Source of the DNA: Paracoccaceae bacterium Fryx2
Lineage (GTDB): Bacteria > Pseudomonadota > Alphaproteobacteria > Rhodobacterales > Rhodobacteraceae
NCBI GenBank assembly: GCA_032334235.1
Contig: JAVSGI010000003.1
Location: 372,001 to 436,000, forward strand
Direction of reading: 5' to 3'
DNA length: 64,000 nucleotides
The position numbers and the translations under genes are program-made. This document shows, in pieces, positions 30,288 to 39,195 of this stretch (position 1 is its first letter; the number at the start of each line of letters is the position of its first letter). The notes below the pieces were generated by a model that ran no database searches, was not told the DNA's origin, and worked only from the letters and a program-made list of their open reading frames with translations.

Positions 30288-30659
30288 ATGGCCTCCGTCG
30301 CAATGATCACCAGCATGACCCGCCGGGCCTTCGTCGCCTGGGTCATCGTGCTGACCCTCGTCTGTGTCTGGGGCGCGGGACCGCGGGCGCATCTTTCCGC
30401 GCCAATGATGGCGGGGCAACTGGCCGCCCTTGGCGCCGCCACGTCGCCCGATCTGGCTGCGGTGCAGGTCAAACCCGGTCTTGTCCAGCGGGCGGCTGAC
30501 GAGCGGCCTGCAACCGGCCCGCATCTGGCGCTGCCGGGGGCCGATTTCGGGGCGACGCCCGAACGGGTGATGTCGGCGGATGGGGTTGCGCCGGACTGGA
30601 CGCTGCCACCGGACCGTCGGCCTCGGCTGCCCGAGCCGCGGGCGCCACCCGCCGCCTGA
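30288..30659 (+). CDS. hypothetical single-helix membrane or secreted protein
   Basis: An open frame of about 123 residues divergent from the sigma gene. It has an N-terminal hydrophobic helix (AFVAWVIVLTLVCVWGAG) followed by a proline/alanine-rich region without recognised domains. Several ATG codons (30288, 30303, 30315) could start it and none has a strong ribosome site. It is real only if conserved in relatives. Confidence 0.4.
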   Translation: MASVAMITSMTRRAFVAWVIVLTLVCVWGAGPRAHLSAPMMAGQLAALGAATSPDLAAVQVKPGLVQRAADERPATGPHLALPGADFGATPERVMSADGVAPDWTLPPDRRPRLPEPRAPPAA

Positions 30660-30883
30660 CGCACCGGCATGTCGCGGGGCCGCGAGTCGGCTCTGCCTGC
30701 GTGCGATGCTGCGCCGGCGATGACGCGAAGCCCGGGCACCGGGTCGGTTCCTCCGTGCCGCAAGGCACGGGCGACCGCCCCGCGTGACCTGCGGCTTGCA
30801 CGTCGCTTGTCCCAATTCTTGATGTCGACCCCGTCCCGCCGAGGGCGCGCCCCCGCAGGACGCCGGGTCACAAGGACATGATC

Positions 30884-33514
30884 ATGTCGAAAACCCTGCT
30901 TTCGAAACGCCTTCTGATCTGGGGCGTCTGTCTCTGGGGGCTGCTGTTTGCCCTGCCCAATGCCTTCTATCCGCAGGTGGAGCGGCACAATGATGCCGTC
31001 GCGGTGCTGATGGAAAACGGCGCGCTGCCGCCCGACCGGCAGGCCGAACTGGATGGCTGGCCGTCCTGGCTGCCCTCCGGCCTGGTCAGCCTCGGGCTCG
31101 ACCTGCGCGGCGGCGCGCATCTGCTGGCGGAAGTTCAGGTGGCCGAGGTCTATGCCGCGCGGATGGATGCTCTCTGGCCGCAGGCCCGCGACGCGCTGCG
31201 CACCATCCGCGATCAGGTCGGCGGCGTGCGCAGGCAGGCGGCCGCCCCCGGCGAGTTGCGCATCGCGCTGTCCGATCCCGCCGGGATGGAGGCCGCCCTT
31301 GCGGCGGTGCGGGCGCTGGCCACGCCGGTTGTCAGCCTCACGGGCGTCGGGCAGACCGATATCGCGGCCCGCGCCGAAGGCGGGGTGCTGGTCATCACGC
31401 TGACCGAGGCGGAACGCGCGGCATCGGACGAACGCACCATGCAGCAGAGCCTGGAGATCATCCGCCGCCGGGTGGATGAAGTCGGCACCCGCGAACCGAC
31501 CATCCAGCGCCAGGGCGACAACCGCATCCTGATCCAGGTGCCCGGCATCGGGTCGGCATCGGACCTGAAAGACCTGATCGGCACCACCGCAAGGCTGACG
31601 TTCCATCCGGTCGTCGGCCGCGCCGCCAGCGCGGAAACCGACCCCGGCCCCGGCAACCTGATCCTGCCGTCGATGGACGAGCCCGGCGCCTTCTACATCA
31701 TCGACCGGAGCCCGGTCGTCAGCGGCGACGAGCTGGTCGATGCGCAACCGGCCTTCGACCAGAACAACCGCCCCGCCGTCAGCTTCCGCTTCGATCCGGC
31801 GGGCGCGCGGGTGTTTGGCGACTATACCGCCGCCAACATCGGGGCCCCCTTCGCCATCGTGCTGGATGACGAGGTGATCTCGGCCCCGGTGATCCAGAGC
31901 CACATCCCCGGCGGATCGGGAATCATCACCGGGTCGTTCTCGGTCGAGGAAAGCACCGAGTTGGCCGTGCTTCTGCGGGCAGGTGCCCTGCCTGCGGGCA
32001 TGACCTTTCTGGAAGAACGCACCATCGGCCCCGAACTGGGCCAGGACAGCATCGACGCAGGCAAGCGTGCCGCGGTCATCGGCATGGTGGCGGTGATCGG
32101 CTTCATGGTGGCCTGCTATGGCACGTTCGGCGTCATGGCCACTGTCGCGCTCGGGTTCAACATGGTGCTGCTCATGGCGGCGCTGTCGGTGCTGGGGGCA
32201 ACGCTGACCCTGCCCGGCATCGCGGGGATCGTGCTGACCATGGGCATGGCGGTCGATGCCAACGTGCTGATCTTCGAGCGCATCCGCGAGGAGCTGCGAC
32301 AGGGCCGCCCCGCCGCCCGGGCCATCGACATCGGTTTCGACAAGGCCCTGTCCGCGATCATGGACAGCAACATCACCGGCCTTCTGACCGCGCTGATCAT
32401 GTTCGCCATCGGCTCCGGCGCGGTGCGCGGCTTTGCGGTGACGCTGGGGCTCGGCATCCTCACCTCGATGTTCACGGCGGTCTATGTGACCCGGCTGATC
32501 ATCGGGTCGTGGATGCGGTGGCGCAAGCCGAAGGCGATCACCGTCAGGGGGTGGCTGAAGCTGGCACCCGACCACACCGTGATCGACTTCTTCCGCGTGC
32601 AATGGGTCACCTTCGGCGCCTCGGTCGCGGCGGTCGCGGCCGCGCTGCTGCTGGTCGCGACCATGGGCCTGAACTTCGGGATCGACTTCAAGGGCGGCAC
32701 CACCTTCCGCACCGAGACGACGCAGGAACCGGATCTGGGGGCCTACCGCAGCGCGCTTTCCGCGCTGGAGCTTGGCGATGTAGCCATCTCGCAGGTGTTC
32801 GACCCGGCGTTCCGGGTCGACCAGCATGTCGCGATGATCCGCGTGCAGGCGCAGGCCGGGGCCGAGGCCATTGCGGCCGAAACCATCGCAGAGGTGCAGG
32901 AGGCGCTGCGGGCCGTCGATTCGGCGATCACCTTCACGGCGGTGGAATCGGTCGGCCCCAAGGTTTCGGCCGAACTGATCTGGCTGGCACTGATGGCCGT
33001 GGGGGCCGGTGCCATCGGCATCCTCGCCTATGTCTGGCTGCGGTTCGAATGGCAGTTCGCGGTGGGCACGGTCGCGGCGCTGGTGCATGACGTGATCGTC
33101 ACGGTCGGCATCTTCGCGCTGTTCCAGCTGAAGTTCGACCTGACCATCGTGGCGGCGCTGCTGACCATCCTCGGCTATTCGGTGAACGACACCGTGGTGA
33201 TCTTCGACCGGTTGCGCGAGAACCTGGCGAAATACAAGGCCATGCCCCTGCGCGACCTGATGAACCTGTCGGCCAACGAAACCCTGAGCCGCACCCTGAT
33301 GACCGCGATGACCACGCTGATCGCGCTTGTCGTGCTGCTGGTCTTCGGCGGCGACGTGATCCGGGGCTTCGTCTTTGCCATGCTGTTCGGGGTGATCATC
33401 GGCACCTACTCGACGCTCTATGTGGCCAAGAACATCGTGCTGTTCCTCGGGCTGGACCGCAGCGACAAACCGAAGCGCGGCGCCGACCACGAATTCGCCA
33501 ACATCGACGCGTGA
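30884..33514 (+). CDS. secDF: single-chain SecD-SecF protein translocase accessory protein
   Basis: An 876-residue fusion of SecD and SecF, RND-type membrane proteins that use the proton gradient to pull secreted proteins through SecYEG. The SecD half (residues about 1-540) has SLGLDLRGGAHLLAEV and GMAVDANVLIFERIREEL. The SecF half begins near 560 and has GLNFGIDFKGGTTFRTET and GYSVNDTVVIFDRLREN. The ATG at 30884 has AAGGA at proper distance, unlike the ATG at 30878. There is no yajC neighbour, so this may be an additional copy beside a separate secD/secF. Confidence 0.93.
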   Translation: MSKTLLSKRLLIWGVCLWGLLFALPNAFYPQVERHNDAVAVLMENGALPPDRQAELDGWPSWLPSGLVSLGLDLRGGAHLLAEVQVAEVYAARMDALWPQARDALRTIRDQVGGVRRQAAAPGELRIALSDPAGMEAALAAVRALATPVVSLTGVGQTDIAARAEGGVLVITLTEAERAASDERTMQQSLEIIRRRVDEVGTREPTIQRQGDNRILIQVPGIGSASDLKDLIGTTARLTFHPVVGRAASAETDPGPGNLILPSMDEPGAFYIIDRSPVVSGDELVDAQPAFDQNNRPAVSFRFDPAGARVFGDYTAANIGAPFAIVLDDEVISAPVIQSHIPGGSGIITGSFSVEESTELAVLLRAGALPAGMTFLEERTIGPELGQDSIDAGKRAAVIGMVAVIGFMVACYGTFGVMATVALGFNMVLLMAALSVLGATLTLPGIAGIVLTMGMAVDANVLIFERIREELRQGRPAARAIDIGFDKALSAIMDSNITGLLTALIMFAIGSGAVRGFAVTLGLGILTSMFTAVYVTRLIIGSWMRWRKPKAITVRGWLKLAPDHTVIDFFRVQWVTFGASVAAVAAALLLVATMGLNFGIDFKGGTTFRTETTQEPDLGAYRSALSALELGDVAISQVFDPAFRVDQHVAMIRVQAQAGAEAIAAETIAEVQEALRAVDSAITFTAVESVGPKVSAELIWLALMAVGAGAIGILAYVWLRFEWQFAVGTVAALVHDVIVTVGIFALFQLKFDLTIVAALLTILGYSVNDTVVIFDRLRENLAKYKAMPLRDLMNLSANETLSRTLMTAMTTLIALVVLLVFGGDVIRGFVFAMLFGVIIGTYSTLYVAKNIVLFLGLDRSDKPKRGADHEFANIDA

Positions 33515-33638
33515 CCTTGCGCACCGGCCGCCGCAGAGCCCGGCCGGGCGCCTGCACCGAAGGGTCAGGGGCGACCCGCGCCGGGACGCGGGCGGTGCGG
33601 CCGGGTCCGGCGTCGGTCATCGGTCATCGGCCTTGCTA

Positions 33639-33658
33639 TATCCCCCCCCGGGGGGATA
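33639..33658. promoter_or_regulatory. C/G-tract palindrome, possible CsoR/FrmR-type operator
   Basis: Perfect 9-bp inverted repeat TATCCCCCC / GGGGGGATA with a two-base CC spacer, 10 bp before the ATG of a short His-rich ORF. Operators of the CsoR/RcnR/FrmR family typically have AT-flanked C-tract/G-tract dyads. No such regulator gene is adjacent, so the match is only suggestive. Confidence 0.4.
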
Positions 33659-33668
33659 GGCCCGACTG

Positions 33669-33806
33669 ATGTCGAAACCCCGTGCCCAAGGCGCCCTGCC
33701 CCATGACCGGCCCGCCCACCCGCATCCGGCCGGGCACGGGCCGCACCGCTACCCTTTCGTGACCGGCGACCTGCACCGCCGTCGGCCGGAGCCGCCTGAG
33801 CCATGA
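33669..33806 (+). CDS. short His/Pro-rich ORF coupled to the YqaA-type gene
   Basis: A 45-codon frame with six histidines in the segment HDRPAHPHPAGHGPHR and after it, and a proline-rich end (RRRPEPPEP). Its TGA overlaps the ATG of the next gene in the arrangement ATGA, which favours real coupled translation. The GGGGGGAT of the palindrome upstream could act as ribosome site. It could be a leader peptide, a metal-binding peptide or a remnant of a His-rich regulator N-terminus. Confidence 0.35.
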   Translation: MSKPRAQGALPHDRPAHPHPAGHGPHRYPFVTGDLHRRRPEPPEP

Positions 33807-34231
33807 TCGAACTCGCCGGCATGTTCCTTGCCGCGCTTGCGGCCGCCACGCTGATCCCGGCGCAGTCCGAGGCGGCGCTGGTGGCTCTGATCGTTGCAGG
33901 GGGGCATCCGGTCTGGCTGTTGCTGGCGGTGGCGACGGCGGGCAACGTGCTGGGCTCTGTCGTGAACTGGGCCCTCGGCCGGTTCCTGATCCGCTTTGCC
34001 GACCGGCGCTGGTTCCCTGTCTCGCCCCGCCATATGGACCGGGCGACGGGCTGGTATGCCCGCTGGGGATACTGGAGCCTTCTGGCGGCCTGGGTGCCGG
34101 TGGTGGGCGACCCGCTGACGCTGGCGGCGGGGGTGATGCGCGAACCGTTCTGGCGGTTTGCGCTGATCGTCACGCTGGCCAAGGGCGGGCGCTACCTTGT
34201 GCTGGCCTGGGCCACGCTGCAATTCACCTGA
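33803..34231 (+). CDS. YqaA-type (DedA-like) small membrane protein
   Basis: A 142-residue protein with the YqaA/VTT-domain pattern: AALIPAQSE-like entry (TLIPAQSEAALVALIVAG), GNVLGSVVNWALGRF, and WVPVVGDPLTLAAGVMRE with the re-entrant loop features. The family is related to DedA undecaprenyl-phosphate flippases; function here is unassigned. The start overlaps the stop of the preceding short ORF. Confidence 0.85.
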   Translation: MIELAGMFLAALAAATLIPAQSEAALVALIVAGGHPVWLLLAVATAGNVLGSVVNWALGRFLIRFADRRWFPVSPRHMDRATGWYARWGYWSLLAAWVPVVGDPLTLAAGVMREPFWRFALIVTLAKGGRYLVLAWATLQFT

Positions 34232-34644
34232 CCGGCCAGACCCGCCCGGCACCCCTTGCCGTGCCCCGCCGGACCACCGCGACACCACCTTCAGCGGCGT
34301 GAAAGTCCATGCGGCGATGCCGGCGGCTCGGCGCTTGTCTCAAGGTGTCGGGGGCAATGTCGCAAGGCCCTGCCCCGGGCCGTGCCGGAGATGCCCGGTC
34401 GTTGTGCGCGCCCGGCCGGAAAAGGTGCATCGGCCCCGGCCAGTCCGGCACCGCAGCGGCATCCGGCGGATTTCCGGTTGTCAAAGGCGGATGTTTGCGC
34501 ATAGCAGGGCGCAGACACGCATGGACCCGGTGCAAGCCCGGGTGGCTCTTCCGGCCGCTGATCCGCCGGACCACCTGACCTGACACGCAGATCAACAATC
34601 GACGCGCGGCCGGTTTGGTCAGGGTCGATCAGGAACGGATTTAC
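34232..34644. other. gene-free stretch before the SulP gene
   Basis: About 410 bp without a supported gene. Open frames on both strands are artefacts of high GC. The last 15 bp contain AGGAACGG, the ribosome site of the SulP gene. Confidence 0.5.
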
Positions 34645-36135
34645 ATGATTTCACTCCACGCTTACCGTGACCAATGGACGGGCAACATCCGGGGCGATCT
34701 GATGGCGGGGCTGGTCGTGGCCCTTGCGCTGATTCCCGAAGCCATCGCCTTTTCGATCATCGCGGGGGTGGACCCGAAGGTGGGGCTTTACGCCAGCTTT
34801 TCCATCGCGGTGCTGGTGGCGATCACCGGCGGGCGGCCGGGGATGATCTCGGCGGCGACGGCGGCGACGGCGGTGCTGATGATCACGCTGGTCAAGGACC
34901 ACGGGCTGCAATACCTGCTGGCGGCCACGGTTCTGGCGGGCCTGATCCAGATCGGCGCGGGGCTGCTGAGGCTGGGCTTCGTGATGCGCTATGTCTCGAA
35001 ATCGGTGATGACCGGGTTCGTGAACGCGCTGGCGATCCTGATCTTCCTCGCGCAATTGCCGGAACTGGACCCGAGACTGGTCTCATGGCTGACCTATGCG
35101 CTGGTCGCGGCGGGTCTGGCGATCATCTACCTTTTCCCGCTGCTGACCAAGGCGATTCCGTCGCCGCTGGTCACCATCGTGGTGCTGACCGGCCTGACGC
35201 TGTTCTTCGGCTGGGACGTGCGGACGGTGGGCGACATGGGCGCGCTGCCCGACACGCTGCCGGTCTTCCTGATCCCGCAGATTCCGCTGAACATCGAGAC
35301 GCTGACGATCATCCTGCCCTATTCCGTCGCGGTTGCGGTGGTGGGGTTGCTGGAAAGCCTGATGACGCAGAACATCGTCGATGACCTGACCGACACCAGG
35401 TCGGACCGCAATCAGGAATGCATCGGCCAGGGGATCGCCAACACCGCCACCGGCTTCATCGGCGGCATGGCGGGCTGCGCGATGATCGGCCAGTCGATCA
35501 TCAACGTGAAGTCGGGCGGCCGGGGGCGGCTTTCGTCTTTCGCGGCGGGGGTTTACCTTTTGTTCATGGTGGTCGTGCTGGGTGACCTTGTCAGCCAGAT
35601 CCCGATGGCGGCGCTGGTCGCGATCATGATCATGGTCAGCGTCGGCACCTTCTCGTGGTCGTCGATCAAGAACCTGCGCCTGCACCCGCGCTCGTCGTCC
35701 GTCGTGATGGTCGCGACGGTCGTGGCCGTGGTCTATACCCACAACCTCGCAATCGGCGTGCTGGTCGGCGTGCTGCTGTCGGGCATCTTCTTTGCGGGCA
35801 AGATCGCGCAATTGTTCAACGTCACCAGCACCATCTCGAAGGACGGGCGGGTGCGGACCTATGTGGTCGAAGGCCAGCTGTTCTACGGGTCGGTCGAGGA
35901 TTTCATGAACGCCTTCGACTTCAAGGAGGCGCTGGAAAAGGTGGTCATCGACGTGAGCCTCGCGCATATCTGGGATGTTTCCAGCGTGCAGGCGCTGGAC
36001 ATGGCGGTGCTGAAGTTCCGCCGCGACGGCGCCGAGGTCGAGATTGTCGGCATGAACCAGGCCACCGAAACCATCGTCGACAAGCTTGCCATCCATGACA
36101 AGCCGGGCGCGATGGACAAGCTGATGTCGCATTGA
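34645..36135 (+). CDS. SulP-family anion transporter with STAS domain
   Basis: A 496-residue SulP/SLC26 transporter. The membrane domain (residues about 15-390) starts with [20 protein letters not shown] and holds the family loop [22 protein letters not shown]-terminal STAS domain follows (about 405-490; [17 protein letters not shown] and [19 protein letters not shown]). The family carries sulfate, bicarbonate or other anions. BicA-type bicarbonate import is attractive because RuBisCO and an SbtA-type gene are close, but the sequence does not decide it. It is followed after 11 bp by a universal stress protein. Confidence 0.92.
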   Translation: MISLHAYRDQWTGNIRGDLMAGLVVALALIPEAIAFSIIAGVDPKVGLYASFSIAVLVAITGGRPGMISAATAATAVLMITLVKDHGLQYLLAATVLAGLIQIGAGLLRLGFVMRYVSKSVMTGFVNALAILIFLAQLPELDPRLVSWLTYALVAAGLAIIYLFPLLTKAIPSPLVTIVVLTGLTLFFGWDVRTVGDMGALPDTLPVFLIPQIPLNIETLTIILPYSVAVAVVGLLESLMTQNIVDDLTDTRSDRNQECIGQGIANTATGFIGGMAGCAMIGQSIINVKSGGRGRLSSFAAGVYLLFMVVVLGDLVSQIPMAALVAIMIMVSVGTFSWSSIKNLRLHPRSSSVVMVATVVAVVYTHNLAIGVLVGVLLSGIFFAGKIAQLFNVTSTISKDGRVRTYVVEGQLFYGSVEDFMNAFDFKEALEKVVIDVSLAHIWDVSSVQALDMAVLKFRRDGAEVEIVGMNQATETIVDKLAIHDKPGAMDKLMSH

Positions 36136-36146
36136 GGGAGGGGACC

Positions 36147-37007
36147 ATGACAAACCCGCAGAAGATCGTCGCCCTGGTGGACGGCTCGATCTATTCGACC
36201 AGCGTCTGCGACCATGCCGCCTGGATCTCGCAGCGCACCGGCGCGCCGGTCGAGCTGATCCATGTGCTGGGCCGCCGCGAGGCGTCTGACACGCATGACC
36301 ATTCGGGCGCGATCCGCCTTGGCGCGCGCACGGCGCTGCTGCAGGAACTGGCCGAGCTTGATGCGCAGCGGGCCAGGCTGATCAGCCACCGCGGCCGGGC
36401 CATTCTGGAGGATGCGCGCGCGATTCTCGACCGGGACGGCGTGACCGACATCACCACCCGCCTGCGCCATGGCGACATCGTCGAGGCGGTGGCCGAGGTC
36501 GAGGGCGACGCCCGTGTGATCATCATCGGCAAGCGCGGCGAGACCGCCGACAATGCCAAGGGCCATCTGGGGACGAACCTCGAACGGATCATCCGCGCCA
36601 GCCACCGGCCGGTCCTGGTGGCCTCGCGCGCGTTCAGGCCGATCACGAAGGTTCTGATGGCCCATGACGGCGGCCCCTCTGCGATGAAGGCGGTCGACCA
36701 CATCGCCCGCAGCCCGCTGTTCCAGGGGCTTGCCGTCCACGTCGTCACGGTGGGCACCGCCACGGCCGAGGTGAAGAAGGGTCTTGAAGATGCACAGGCC
36801 CTGCTGCAGGCGGCCGGGATCGAGGCCGAAACCTCGATCCTGCCGGGCAACCCCGAAACCGCACTCGGCAAGCTGGTGGAAGAGGCGCAGTTCGACATGC
36901 TGTTGATGGGTGCCTACGGCCATTCCCGCATCCGCAACCTGATCATCGGGTCAACCACCACCGCCATGATCCGGTCCTGCAAGGCGTCGGTCGTGCTGAT
37001 GCGGTAG
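36147..37007 (+). CDS. tandem universal stress protein
   Basis: A 286-residue protein with two UspA domains (about 1-155 and 160-286). The second ends in the nucleotide-binding pattern LMGAYGHSRIRNLIIGSTT followed by CKASVVLMR. The first has the related GKRGETADNAKGHLGTN. Preceded by GGGAGGGG. It is in one operon with the SulP gene and may regulate or respond to its transport activity. Confidence 0.92.
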   Translation: MTNPQKIVALVDGSIYSTSVCDHAAWISQRTGAPVELIHVLGRREASDTHDHSGAIRLGARTALLQELAELDAQRARLISHRGRAILEDARAILDRDGVTDITTRLRHGDIVEAVAEVEGDARVIIIGKRGETADNAKGHLGTNLERIIRASHRPVLVASRAFRPITKVLMAHDGGPSAMKAVDHIARSPLFQGLAVHVVTVGTATAEVKKGLEDAQALLQAAGIEAETSILPGNPETALGKLVEEAQFDMLLMGAYGHSRIRNLIIGSTTTAMIRSCKASVVLMR

Positions 37008-37205
37008 GGGGGCCGGTCCGGCCGACAGGCTGGCGATGCGCGCCGGGCCGCGACGCCCCGGTGCGGGAGGCGCCGGCCCGCGGGCCGGGCGGTCGAAGGC
37101 GGCAGAGGGGTCGGCCCGTTTGCGGGCATCGCCACCGGGCCGACCTGATGCGACGCATGTTGGCGCCAGACAGCCGGATGTCGCAAGCCTGCCCGCACGC
37201 GGGGT

Positions 37206-38135
37206 TCAGCCCGGAACGCCGCCCGGCGTCCCGCCCGCCAGGCCCAGCGCGGCGACCGCATCCAGCAGCGCCGTCCGGACCAGATCGAGCCCGGCCTCGT
37301 CCTCGCCCGTCGGCTGAAGCAGGGCGATGTCGCGGCTGGCCCCTTCGGCGCGCAGAAGCCGGAGAACGACATCCCTGCGGATGGCGGCCTGCTCGCGGGC
37401 ATAAAGCTCGGGCAGGATCGCGATGCCCGCGCCCGAGGCCGCCATGAGGCGCACCGAGTCGAGGCTGGTGCCCTCGTAATCGTCCGAGACGATGCCGCCG
37501 CAGGCCGAGGCAAGCGCATGGACGATCCGCGACAGCCGGTGCCCGCGGTCAAGCGTCAGGAAGACCCGCCCGCGCAGATCCCCGGCGGCCACCGGCGCCT
37601 CGGAGGCCGCCAGCGGGTCGTCGCGCGCCACCGCGATCCACAGCCTTTCGCCGAACAGCCGGACCTGGCGCGTGTTCGGATGATCCTCGGGGGTCGAGAC
37701 GATCAGGTCGAAGCGGCCGGCGCGCAGGCCCTGCTCCAGCCCCTGGGTATTCTCCTCGCGCACCGCCACGCGGAGGTCGGGGTGCTGGCGGTGAATCGAC
37801 GCGATCGCCCGCGGCAGAAGATAGGGCCCGATCGAAGGCAGCACGCCCAGCCGCAGCCGACCGCCGAACGGCAGGCCGTGGGTGACGCTGGCGCGCAGGT
37901 CCTCGACCTCGCGCAGGATCTTCTGGGCGCGCCGGATCACCTCGGCGCCCGCGGCGGTGGGCTGAACACCCTGTCGGCCGCGCAGGAACAGACGCGTGCC
38001 GAGGTCGGCCTCTACCTCGGCGATCTGTGCCGAAAGGCTGGGCTGGCTGACGTTCAGCGATTCGGCGGCAAGTCCGAAGCGGCCGTGACGGGCCACGGCG
38101 ACGATGTATTCGAGTTGACGCAGGGTGGGGCGCAT
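37206..38135 (-). CDS. LysR-family regulator, OxyR-like but lacking the peroxidatic cysteine
   Basis: A 309-residue LysR-type regulator. The winged helix is at residues about 1-60 (RQLEYIVAVARHGRFGLAAE, then VSQPSLSAQIAEVE). The effector domain resembles OxyR in its stretches FLTLDRGHRLSRIVHALASACGG and TSLDSVRLMAASGAGIAILP. The position of the OxyR sensing cysteine (GHC in E. coli) is arginine here, so peroxide sensing by that mechanism is unlikely. An ATG at 38141 is also possible; 38135 has the better spaced AAGG. Divergent from the SbtA-type gene, its likely target. Confidence 0.9.
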   Translation of the reverse strand: MRPTLRQLEYIVAVARHGRFGLAAESLNVSQPSLSAQIAEVEADLGTRLFLRGRQGVQPTAAGAEVIRRAQKILREVEDLRASVTHGLPFGGRLRLGVLPSIGPYLLPRAIASIHRQHPDLRVAVREENTQGLEQGLRAGRFDLIVSTPEDHPNTRQVRLFGERLWIAVARDDPLAASEAPVAAGDLRGRVFLTLDRGHRLSRIVHALASACGGIVSDDYEGTSLDSVRLMAASGAGIAILPELYAREQAAIRRDVVLRLLRAEGASRDIALLQPTGEDEAGLDLVRTALLDAVAALGLAGGTPGGVPG

Positions 38136-38138
38136 TTT

Positions 38139-38155
38139 CATAGCCTTGAACTATG
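38139..38155. promoter_or_regulatory. ATAG-N7-CTAT palindrome in the lysR-sbtA spacer
   Basis: CATAG CCTTGAA CTATG is a 5-bp dyad with a 7-bp spacer, matching the LysR/OxyR half-site layout ATAG-N7-CTAT. It covers the possible alternative start codon of the LysR gene and lies about 80 bp before the sbtA-like start, suited to autorepression and divergent control. Confidence 0.55.
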
Positions 38156-38232
38156 GAAAGGTTAGAAACGATGTATTGGGCTTATGCAAGCGGCCAGTGC
38201 ATCCGGGCGGTGACCTCAGCAAGGAGCCCGCC

Positions 38233-39195
38233 GTGCCGTCCACCCTCGATATCCTGACCGGAAACCTTCTGGTGCCGACCATCCTGTTCTTTGCGCTTGG
38301 CCTGATCGCGGCCTTCGCGCGTAGCGACCTGTCGATCCCCGGTGGCGCGGCGAAGTTCATGTCGATCTACCTGCTGCTGGCCATCGGCTTCAAGGGCGGG
38401 GTCAGCCTTGCCGACCATGGCGTCAGTTCGGACCTGTTCTTGGCGCTGCTGGCCGGGGTGGCGCTGTCGCTGGCGGTCCCCTTCGTGGCCTTCGCGCTGC
38501 TGCGGGTGATGTCGCGGCTCGACCGGCTGAATGCGGCGGCGGTGGCGGGGCACTACGGGTCAATCTCGATCGTGACCTTCGTCACCGCGACCAGCCTGCT
38601 CGACACGGCGGGCATCGCCTACGACGGCTACATGGTGGCCGTCGCCGCGGCGATGGAGGCGCCGGCCATCGTCTCGGCGCTGTGGCTGGCCCATCGCGGC
38701 GGCGGGGCTGCGGCGCGGCCGATCCGGCTGGGGCGCGAACTGCTGGCCAACGGCTCGATCGTGCTGCTGGTCGGCGCCTTCGCCATCGGCGCGTTGACCG
38801 GCGGCCGCGGGATGGAGATGATCGCGCCCTTCATCGTGACGCCCTTCACCGGCATCCTGTGCCTGTTCCTGCTTGACATGGGCGTGACCGCGGGGCGCAG
38901 CCTGATCGGAAACCGCCACCTGCTGTCGCCCGGCCTGCTGGCGGCGGGGGTGCTGATTCCGCTGGCCGGGGCGGCGATGGCGCTGGGGCTGGGGGGGCTG
39001 GTCGGGCTGTCGGGCGGCAGCCTGTTCCTGCTGACGGTGCTGGCGGCCTCGGCCTCCTACATCGCGGTTCCGGCGGCGATGCGCATTGCGCTGCCCGAGG
39101 CCGAACCGGGGATCTACCTGACCATGTCGCTGGGCGTCACCTTTCCCTTCAACCTGACGCTGGGCCTGCCGCTTTACCTCTGGCTGGCGACCTGA
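38233..39195 (+). CDS. SbtA-type sodium-dependent bicarbonate transporter
   Basis: A 320-residue membrane protein of the SbtA (DUF897) family with about ten hydrophobic segments. Recognisable stretches are AKFMSIYLLLAIGFKGGVSL, AAVAGHYGSISIVTFVTATS and LAASASYIAVPAAMRIALPE, present in both inverted repeats of the fold. I chose the GTG at 38233 because AAGGAG lies 6 bp before it and the protein then has family length. In cyanobacteria SbtA imports bicarbonate with sodium. No PII-like SbtB gene is adjacent. It is placed between a LysR gene and cbbR. Confidence 0.85.
   Translation: MPSTLDILTGNLLVPTILFFALGLIAAFARSDLSIPGGAAKFMSIYLLLAIGFKGGVSLADHGVSSDLFLALLAGVALSLAVPFVAFALLRVMSRLDRLNAAAVAGHYGSISIVTFVTATSLLDTAGIAYDGYMVAVAAAMEAPAIVSALWLAHRGGGAAARPIRLGRELLANGSIVLLVGAFAIGALTGGRGMEMIAPFIVTPFTGILCLFLLDMGVTAGRSLIGNRHLLSPGLLAAGVLIPLAGAAMALGLGGLVGLSGGSLFLLTVLAASASYIAVPAAMRIALPEAEPGIYLTMSLGVTFPFNLTLGLPLYLWLAT

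Noticed and set aside
33669-33806. Calling the His-rich mini-ORF a CsoR/FrmR regulator
   Set aside because: Only the His-rich start is reminiscent; the conserved helical core and the metal-ligand cysteine are missing.
37206-38135. Annotation of the LysR gene as oxyR
   Set aside because: The sensing cysteine is not present at the expected place, and no catalase or peroxiredoxin gene is adjacent.
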